From Bacillota bacterium (GTDB lineage Bacteria; Sysuimicrobiota; Sysuimicrobiia; Sysuimicrobiales; Segetimicrobiaceae): DNA of 38,022 nt. Below the pieces are notes generated by a model. That model did not search any database and was not told the DNA's origin. It was given only the letters and a program-made list of their open reading frames with translations. A program made the position numbers and the translations under genes. Each line of letters opens with the position of its first letter. The first letter of the stretch is position 1. Location: the NCBI GenBank assembly GCA_021324295.1, contig JAJPJJ010000092.1, forward strand, positions 1-38,022. The letters run 5' to 3'. Below are positions 33,218 through 38,022 of the stretch, piece by piece.

Positions 33218-34785
33218 GATGGGATGCGCTCCTTCAGGGACTCGTAGGTGAGCCGGTGCTTCTCCGCGATCGATAGGGCATACGCGAGCCCGTCGGCCGG
33301 CCGTCTGAGGATCTTGTAGGTTCGCAGCGCGGGGTTCTCGGGGGAGACCGTGCTGACCATGCTGACCGTCTTCTCGCTGAGGGTCGAGAGCTCGTCGATG
33401 AACGTCACGCAGACGCCGAGCGCGTCCAGGGCCATGATCTTGTCCATGATCTTCCGGCTGAGAAACACCGCGTCCTGGAGCGTGGTCGACGTGAAGATCT
33501 CGTTCATGATGATGATGCTCTCCGATGTCGCCTGATCCAGGATCTCGTGGATCCTCAACAGGTCGTCCTCGAGCTTGCCGCGGAGCGTGGTGATGTCCTC
33601 CTCTCGTTCGAAGTGCGTGAAGAGCCTGTCGAACAGAAAGGTGTGCGCCTCCCTGCCCGCGACGGGGCAGCCCAGGGCAGCCAGATAGTGCAGTTGTCCG
33701 AAGGTGCGGGCGAACGTCGTCTTGCCGCCCTGGTTGGGCCCGGAGACGACGAGGACGCGCTCGGCGTCGTCGAGGTAGAAGTCGTTGCACACGATCGACG
33801 CGCCCTCCGCGGTCAGCTTCTGGGCCAGGGCGAAATCGTACGCGTCGTAGCTCCGGACCCGCTTGACCTTGGACACCCGCGGGTAGCAGATCTCGAGCCC
33901 CGCTCGCGTGAACCTTTCCACGTAGTCCAGGTACGCGATGTAGAATTGGACCTCGCGGTCGAACGCACGGATCACGGCGTCCTGATAGTCGACGTTCTCC
34001 TCGACGAAACGGTCGAGGGCGAGGAAGGCATCCGGGTAGAGCAGGGCCACGCGGTCGAGCACCTGCGCTTCGACGTGGTTCATGTCCGGGCCGGTGGGGT
34101 ATGTCACCCTGTAGTCTTTCGCGGCGCCTTGCTTGAATTTCTCGAATGTCTGCTCCACGTCGATGCTGTAATCGGCCTCGCCCTCGTATCTGCGGACCTT
34201 GATGTTGTCGTCCCCGATCAGGAGGCAGTATTTGATCGCGGACAGCGCCGCTGTGATCCTCTTCGTCTCCCTCACAAGCGAGGCGAAGCGGTCGGACGCG
34301 ACGTACCCCCTGAGGTAGTTACGGAAGGCCAGGAGGCCCCGTGCCTTGAGGTCTGCGTGATCGAGGTCGTCGGCAAGACGGGCGACGGCCTCGCAGTAGA
34401 TGCCCACCGCATCCAGGAACCAGCGCTCCTTCTGGTATTTGTAGTAGAGCTTGTCCGCCTGGGCCAGATGGTCGCGCATGGCCCGCATTCGCTGCGCGAA
34501 CGCTCGTATCTGCGCCATCGCCGTGCCGTCTTCGAGGTCGTGCATGACCTCGTGGCGGTACTCTATCGCGCTGGTGGTGGTCAACGGGGCGTAGAAGAAC
34601 GGCTTCAAGCGGTACTCGTCCTTGCCGGCGGTGATGGCACCGACGATCTGGTCGAGGTTGAGATCGGCGAAGAAGGCGGGCTCCTCAAGCCGGTCGTCTT
34701 CCGGCCGGTCTTCGGGCCGCTCGAAGAGGACGCTGGGGAGGGCCGTGCCTCTTTCGGCCCCGATCGTCGGACGGACGCGATTCAT
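33214..34785 (-). CDS. MutS-core-like ATPase, first of pair
   Basis: 523 residues starting MNRVRPTIGAERGTALPSVLF. The N-terminal helical region (to about residue 350) includes FFADLNLDQIVGAITAGKDEYRLKPFFYAPLTT. The ATPase core has Walker A VLVVSGPNQGGKTTFARTFGQLH (MutS consensus GPNMGGKS/T), LGCPVAGREA, Walker B-like ESIIIMNEIFTSTTLQDAVFLS (NE instead of DE) and VCVTFIDELS. No mismatch-recognition domain. Four-base ATGA overlaps with the genes on both sides show a tightly coupled operon. A promoter and a fluoride-aptamer-like element lie about 300-500 bases upstream. Function unknown; MutS-like genes are reported associates of crcB-motif RNAs. Confidence 0.85.
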   Translation of the reverse strand: MNRVRPTIGAERGTALPSVLFERPEDRPEDDRLEEPAFFADLNLDQIVGAITAGKDEYRLKPFFYAPLTTTSAIEYRHEVMHDLEDGTAMAQIRAFAQRMRAMRDHLAQADKLYYKYQKERWFLDAVGIYCEAVARLADDLDHADLKARGLLAFRNYLRGYVASDRFASLVRETKRITAALSAIKYCLLIGDDNIKVRRYEGEADYSIDVEQTFEKFKQGAAKDYRVTYPTGPDMNHVEAQVLDRVALLYPDAFLALDRFVEENVDYQDAVIRAFDREVQFYIAYLDYVERFTRAGLEICYPRVSKVKRVRSYDAYDFALAQKLTAEGASIVCNDFYLDDAERVLVVSGPNQGGKTTFARTFGQLHYLAALGCPVAGREAHTFLFDRLFTHFEREEDITTLRGKLEDDLLRIHEILDQATSESIIIMNEIFTSTTLQDAVFLSRKIMDKIMALDALGVCVTFIDELSTLSEKTVSMVSTVSPENPALRTYKILRRPADGLAYALSIAEKHRLTYESLKERIPS

Positions 34786-34898
34786 CCCGTCATCACCGCG
34801 GCGCGCACCTCGGCGCGATCACGAAACCAGATGCCGAGCCCGATGACCACGCCCAGGATCACCCCGGCGGTGATCGGAGCCCATTCGCCTGGCTCGAT
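34782..34898 (-). CDS. Possible small single-span membrane protein leading the MutS-like operon
   Basis: The open frame reads IEPGEWAPITAGVILGVVIG, LGIWFRDRAEVRAAVMTG and stop. The stop overlaps the ATG of the first MutS-like gene (ATGA), the same coupling used throughout this operon. It has one hydrophobic helix followed by charged residues. No ATG or GTG lies at the natural N-terminus: a good GGGGTGA and an ATG (34903) are present but in a neighbouring frame. Either a one-base change broke the start, or translation begins at ATC (34898) or at GTG (34862). Real gene, recent pseudogene or chance cannot be separated by eye. Confidence 0.4.
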   Translation of the reverse strand: MEPGEWAPITAGVILGVVIGLGIWFRDRAEVRAAVMTG

Positions 34899-35089
34899 CG
34901 CATGTCACCCCTGCGCCCGAGCCTGGCGGGGCCTGGCGGGCATGGGGCGAGAGTCGAACGATATCCGAGGGAACGCGCGTCGGGTGGTGGGCCCGGAGGA
35001 GCATTGCGGAGGTACTGGCGAGCCGGTTCCCCGGAGCGAGCTGGGTTGGACTCCATCGGGGTTGCTGCGGTCCCGTCCCCATGCACTAA

Positions 35090-35285
35090 CCTCTATCGGG
35101 CGCGTCTCCCGCTAGAGGCTATCACCCGGGTCTAGCGCCACATCCCGGACACGTTGCCTGAGGAAGGTCCGGGGCGCCCGCGAACTGGCATCATCTCGAC
35201 GAATTCGCGGGGTGGGCTAGCCGGGGGTTCGGACGCCTGCGGCCGGAGCCGACTGGGCGCTCGGGACGAGCCTCATCTCCCGGTG
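35090..35285 (-). ncRNA. Candidate divergent fluoride aptamer with expanded middle, upstream of MutS-like operon
   Basis: Minus strand: GGGAGATGAGGCTCGTCCC (35281-35263) has the fluoride-aptamer stem-loop with the invariant GATGAGGCTC loop. The 3' partner GGGTGATAGCCTCTA (35127-35113) is the same as in the clear riboswitches. GAGGC/GCCTC pairing is retained. The middle is about 135 bases rather than 20-40; AGCGCC/GGCGCT and a GAACCC/GGGTGAT pairing could fold it into an enlarged P3. A hairpin CCTCTA-CGGG/CCCG-TAGAGG (35118-35090) competes for the GCCTCT strand as in the other copies, but lacks a T-run. A consensus promoter lies immediately upstream. Confidence 0.5.
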
Positions 35286-35296
35286 AGCCATTCAGC

Positions 35297-35326
35297 ACGG
35301 TAGCATGTGTCCGGTTTCCCTGTCAA
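35297..35326 (-). promoter_or_regulatory. Promoter driving the MutS-like operon leader
   Basis: Minus strand: perfect TTGACA (35326-35321), 18-base spacer ending TGC, then TACCGT (35302-35297). The weak -10 is compensated by the extended TGn. The aptamer-like element starts about 12-16 bases downstream. Confidence 0.6.
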
Positions 35327-35397
35327 CCGGAGCGGAGTCGGGCGGCACGAGCTCTCTGCTTGCCCGCGGAGGTGTCGGGCGCGAGACCCGCCGGGGC

Positions 35398-35426
35398 TTG
35401 CCAACGCGCGCGCGGTGTGCTTATGT
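35398..35426 (+). promoter_or_regulatory. Divergent promoter upstream of the orphan fluoride riboswitch
   Basis: TTGCCA (35398-35403), 17-base spacer ending TGC, TTATGT (35421-35426). It points away from the MutS-like promoter, with about 70 bases between the two -35 boxes. The aptamer begins about 10 bases after the -10. Confidence 0.5.
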
Positions 35427-35436
35427 AGTTCCTGGC

Positions 35437-35486
35437 GGCGATGAGGCTCGCCGGATAACCGCGTCCCAGACGCTGATAGCCTCTAC
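35437..35486 (+). ncRNA. Fluoride riboswitch aptamer (crcB motif), orphaned
   Basis: GGCGATGAGGCTCGCC (35437-35452), GGATAACCGCGTC, a short loop, GACGCTGATAGCCTCTAC. All aptamer elements are present, with P3 arms GCGTC/GACGC and pseudoknot GAGGC/GCCTC. Unlike the copies at 13.63 and 28.99 kb, no terminator hairpin or T-run follows. About 185 bases downstream an insertion sequence begins, so the gene once controlled is probably gone or displaced. Confidence 0.88.
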
Positions 35487-35670
35487 GCTCATTCCGGGTT
35501 CGGGGGCGCTCGGGCGTCGGTACGGTCTGGGAGAGCGGTGGCATGAGCCGGCGGGCGTGGAAGTCACGTCCAGGGTTGTCCACTCCGCGATCCATCCCGC
35601 GGCACCTGCATCTATCCACCCGTGCCGGGAATCTTGTCCTAGCCCATGTTTGCAGGGGACAGACTCAGAG
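35487..35670 (+). other. Remnant leader between orphan riboswitch and insertion sequence
   Basis: GC-rich sequence. A 44-codon ORF starts at an ATG near 35544 after GGGAGAGCGG, but it encodes a basic peptide (MSRRAWKSRPGLSTPRS...) of no recognisable family that runs into the IS end. Nothing else is visible. It may be the 5' end of the gene lost from the riboswitch. Confidence 0.35.
35639..35653 (+). repeat. Outer inverted repeat, left copy
   Basis: CTAGCCCATGTTTGC. Its exact reverse complement occurs at 37578-37592. The pair flanks the insertion sequence at 17 bases on the left and 50 bases on the right. It may mark the ends of an older element or a larger composite unit. Confidence 0.7.
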
Positions 35671-37398
35671 GCCTTGATTTTCCTGGATTTCTGATTTTTG
35701 TTTTCCACAACACTCCCCGGGCGGTGTGAGCTGGTGGATGCCCACAGCCCGGAGGACCGCTTGGCCGTGGGGACCCGGCCGAGTCACCAGCCGGAGGTGC
35801 TGGCCCGCGACGTTGAGTTCCACCAAGCGGATCGGGCGGAGGGCCTCCAATGCCGTATCCAGGGCCATGGTGAGTCCGGCCCGGGTGAGCGCTTTGTGCA
35901 GGGCGCAGCCCAGCAGCAAGGCCAGGTGGACCACGAACAGGTGCGCCCGCACCCGGCGCTGCGTCTGATGATAGATCGGCCGCATCTCCATCATCCCCTT
36001 GAGCTCGCGGAAGGCGCGCTCCACCATCAGGAGTTCCTTGTAGCTGGCGACGGTCTGCACGGTGTCCAACGCCCGGTCGTTGGTTTGCAGGAGATACGTG
36101 CCTTCCACCCGCCGCGCGGCGCGGAGTTTCGCGCGGTCCAGGGTGAACCGCACCTGCCCGTCCGGCTCCAGCCGCCAGGTGAAGTAGCGATGGCCGCGGT
36201 ACGCGCGGAGGATGGCCCCGGCGCGGGCGCCGATCTTCTCGGGGGTCTTGAGCCGGCCAGCGGCCACTGCGGCTTGGAGCCTGCGCAGCGCATCGCGACA
36301 GCGCGCCATGTCCTGGCGCCGCATCGCGCGTTCGAAGCCCAACCGCTCGGGGCTGTGGACGACGATGTACCGGACGGGATCCTGGGGCAACTGCACCTCG
36401 ATCGCCCGCCCGCCATCAGGGAGCGGCTGTGCGGGACGCCGCCGGGCCGCCGCGAGGACCGCTTGGGCCGTGGGATTCCGCCGCCGCTGGATCCCGACCA
36501 CGTAACGATCCTCACCGGCCGCCAGCGCGTGCAGCGCCCGCTCGCTGACCATCCCGCGATCGCACACCCACACCACGCGCCGCACGGTAAACCGCCGCCG
36601 CACATTCGCCAGCACCGCGGTGACCGTCTGCCGATCGGCCCGGTTGCCGGCGAAGACGTAGGAGGCGATGGGCCACCCGCTCGCCATCACCACGCCCACC
36701 AAGACCTGCCGATTCCGCGGCCGGCCGTCGCGCGAATGCCCACAGCGCGCGACGCGCGTCGGGCCGGTGCCTTCGAAGTAGGTACTGGTCAGATCGTAGA
36801 AGACCACCTCCACCTGCAGGCCAAACAGATCGCGCAGTCTGAGGTACAGGTCCGTTTCGATGGCCTCTTTCGCGGCGATCAGGTGATCCAACGTGCGGTA
36901 CCACTGGCGCAATTGCCGATACGCCACGCGGACCCGGCCGTGCGCCTCCCACTGCGGGAGCACACGCTGGCCGGCCTGATCCGCGACCCAGCTTTCTTCC
37001 AGCCACCAGGCCAGCGCATGCTCGCTGCCGGGATGGAGCAAGCGATGCGCGGTGAGCAAAAAGGCCGTCTCCGCCACGTCCCACCCGTCCCGGCTCGGGC
37101 AGTGGCGGCGGACCACCTCCCCGATGCCCAGCTGCGCCCACAAGCGCCGCGCGACCAGGATGGGCCCATACGTCAGCCCGTGCTCGGCGGAGATCTCGCC
37201 GGCGTGCACGACGCGCTCGCGCGTGTACGGGCGCAGGAGGGTGAGGAGCTTGTCGAGATGCGGGGCCAGCAAATCGGCGCGGCCGATGGGGGAGACGACG
37301 CGTTGCTGCACCCGCCCGCCGACGCGGCGGCCTTCGACCAGATAGAGGTACTCATAGGTCTTCTCGCCTTGGCGGCGGGTGATCGTCCGCACAAACAT
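35665..37398 (-). CDS. IS1634-family transposase (IS4-like DDE)
   Basis: 577 residues starting MFVRTITRRQGEKTYEYLYLVEGRRVGGRVQQRVVSPIG, the typical IS1634 N-terminus. DDE catalytic residues are visible: Asp in VVFYDLTSTYFEGTGP, Asp in VVWVCDRGMVSERAL, and Glu in the YREK-like segment VERAFRELKGMMEMRPIYHQT. The frame is intact and full-length, so the element may still be active. The reading frame runs through the left terminal repeat (last residues EIQENQGL) and stops 6 bases outside the element. Confidence 0.93.
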   Translation of the reverse strand: MFVRTITRRQGEKTYEYLYLVEGRRVGGRVQQRVVSPIGRADLLAPHLDKLLTLLRPYTRERVVHAGEISAEHGLTYGPILVARRLWAQLGIGEVVRRHCPSRDGWDVAETAFLLTAHRLLHPGSEHALAWWLEESWVADQAGQRVLPQWEAHGRVRVAYRQLRQWYRTLDHLIAAKEAIETDLYLRLRDLFGLQVEVVFYDLTSTYFEGTGPTRVARCGHSRDGRPRNRQVLVGVVMASGWPIASYVFAGNRADRQTVTAVLANVRRRFTVRRVVWVCDRGMVSERALHALAAGEDRYVVGIQRRRNPTAQAVLAAARRRPAQPLPDGGRAIEVQLPQDPVRYIVVHSPERLGFERAMRRQDMARCRDALRRLQAAVAAGRLKTPEKIGARAGAILRAYRGHRYFTWRLEPDGQVRFTLDRAKLRAARRVEGTYLLQTNDRALDTVQTVASYKELLMVERAFRELKGMMEMRPIYHQTQRRVRAHLFVVHLALLLGCALHKALTRAGLTMALDTALEALRPIRLVELNVAGQHLRLVTRPGPHGQAVLRAVGIHQLTPPGECCGKQKSEIQENQGL

Positions 37399-37527
37399 TT
37401 CACTCGATGAGTTCGTAGAATCGCCTGGAAGTCCTGCTAATTGGCGCCGATTCTTGTCACAATATTTTCACAACGATTTCGCGCGCGCTCGCCGCCCGGG
37501 CGCTTGAAAAGCCAAGAAAATCAAGGC
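35671..37527 (-). mobile_element. IS1634-type insertion sequence
   Basis: The element is bounded by imperfect terminal inverted repeats, GCCTTGATTTTCCTGGATTT (35671-35690) and the complement of GCCTTGATTTTCTTGGCTTT at the right end (37508-37527), 18 of 20 positions identical. It is about 1.86 kb and encodes a single minus-strand transposase. No convincing target-site duplication is seen in the few bases flanking the ends (CAGAG on the left, TTTGC on the right). Confidence 0.85.
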
Positions 37528-37577
37528 TTTGCGCGCAAGGGCCCTATCCAGTCAGGGGGTGAAATCGCCGGTTCCGC

Positions 37578-37592
37578 GCAAACATGGGCTAG
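37578..37592 (-). repeat. Outer inverted repeat, right copy
   Basis: On the plus strand GCAAACATGGGCTAG, an exact 15-base reverse complement of 35639-35653. The bases beyond it are not symmetrical. Confidence 0.7.
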
Positions 37593-37967
37593 CGACCGGT
37601 CTCAGCGTGGGCATGGCGCTGCCGTCTCGGGCCGCTCACACGGAGAGAGTGCCCGGCCTGCGCACCGCCCCGATGGTCCTTGGCTGGATGGCGATCTACC
37701 TCTGTGGCCATTCAGTCACCTCCTGGGTGGCGGGCCGAGTCGTCGGGATCCGCCTTCGCGGGTACGAGGTCGGGGGGGGGACGAGGCACTCGGAGGTCTG
37801 TCCGCCAGGCCTCTCCCGGCTGATGCGCATGCTCCCGTTGTTTGCTGCGGTGACGGACGAAGCGAGCCTGCGGGGAGCAGCCCCGCTGGGCAGGGCCACC
37901 ATGTTTGCGGCCGCCAGACCTCGACGGTGGTGTGCTCGCTCCTCGCCGCCGGGTACGCCTGGTGCGC
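37593..37967. other. Stretch without a supportable gene
   Basis: A plus-strand open frame contains a short hydrophobic segment (MVLGWMAIYLCGHSVTSWVAGRVVGIRLRG), but the ends look like debris and no family is recognised. It could be a remnant of the region originally downstream of the orphan riboswitch. Confidence 0.35.
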
Positions 37968-38020
37968 GTTTCGGCCCATCGTGATCGCCCGTTTCGGAGC
38001 ATCGTGATCGCCTGTTTCGG
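37968..38020 (+). repeat. 23-bp tandem repeats, probable end of another mobile element
   Basis: GTTTCGG recurs at 37968, 37991 and 38014, exactly 23 bases apart. Between them lie CCCATCGTGATCGCCC and AGCATCGTGATCGCCT. Multiple short direct repeats containing GTGATCG and TTTCGG are typical of IS21-family termini upstream of istA. The element itself would lie beyond the window. Confidence 0.5.
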
Positions 38021-38022
38021 TC

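Noticed and set aside
31697-34785. Mismatch repair MutS or MutS2
   Set aside because: Only the ATPase core and helical lever part are present; no mismatch-binding FxE domain, no Smr domain, and Walker B is NE.
35660-37540. Target-site duplication of the IS1634-type element
   Set aside because: Bases immediately outside both inverted repeats do not match at any reasonable length.
37968-38020. CRISPR array
   Set aside because: The 23-bp period leaves no room for spacers of usual length, and the intervening bases are themselves near-identical repeats.

Overview
The window is GC-rich bacterial chromosome with tightly packed genes. The block infC-rpmI-rplT-(23S rRNA methyltransferase)-pheS-pheT-cvpA-polX, a Phe T-box leader, a YqzL-like mini-protein and an RsbU/SpoIIE-type partner-switching module point to a Firmicutes-related (Terrabacteria) lineage with high GC. 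The phylum cannot be settled from the sequence alone.

Region 1 (1-4.1 kb): a signalling operon with a PAS/coiled-coil fragment cut by the window edge, a soluble histidine kinase, a receiver-GAF-SpoIIE phosphatase-RsbW-like fusion, and a STAS anti-anti-sigma protein. Region 2 (4.1-13.5 kb): the housekeeping block. infC starts with AUC behind a structured leader, pheST sits behind a T-box and terminator, and PheT lacks the usual tRNA-binding insert. CvpA, PolX and a 3-methyladenine glycosylase follow.

Region 3 (13.55-35.5 kb) is the part most worth attention. I recognise fluoride riboswitches (crcB motif) by their stem-loop GGCGATGARGCTCGCC, the AACCGC strand and the GATAGCYTCT strand. One (+, 13.63 kb, with terminator) precedes a six-gene complex I/group-4-hydrogenase-related membrane complex that lacks the [NiFe] cysteines (Ehr-type). 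A second (-, 28.99 kb, with terminator) precedes a MoxR ATPase-DUF58-DUF4129 operon that runs into a decayed membrane pyrophosphatase gene. A third (+, 35.44 kb) has lost its downstream gene to an insertion sequence. A fourth, divergent candidate (-, 35.1-35.28 kb) lies behind a consensus promoter and leads into a coupled operon of two MutS-core-like ATPases and two CxxC/CxxH-repeat proteins. No fluoride exporter (Fluc/CrcB or CLC-F) gene is visible. I interpret this stretch as a fluoride-responsive gene island. Nudix hydrolase, MFS transporter, CsbD and metallophosphoesterase genes lie between the riboswitch-controlled operons.

Region 4 (35.5-38.0 kb): an IS1634-type insertion sequence with terminal inverted repeats, debris without recognisable genes, and 23-bp tandem repeats at the very end that look like the terminus of another (IS21-like) element.
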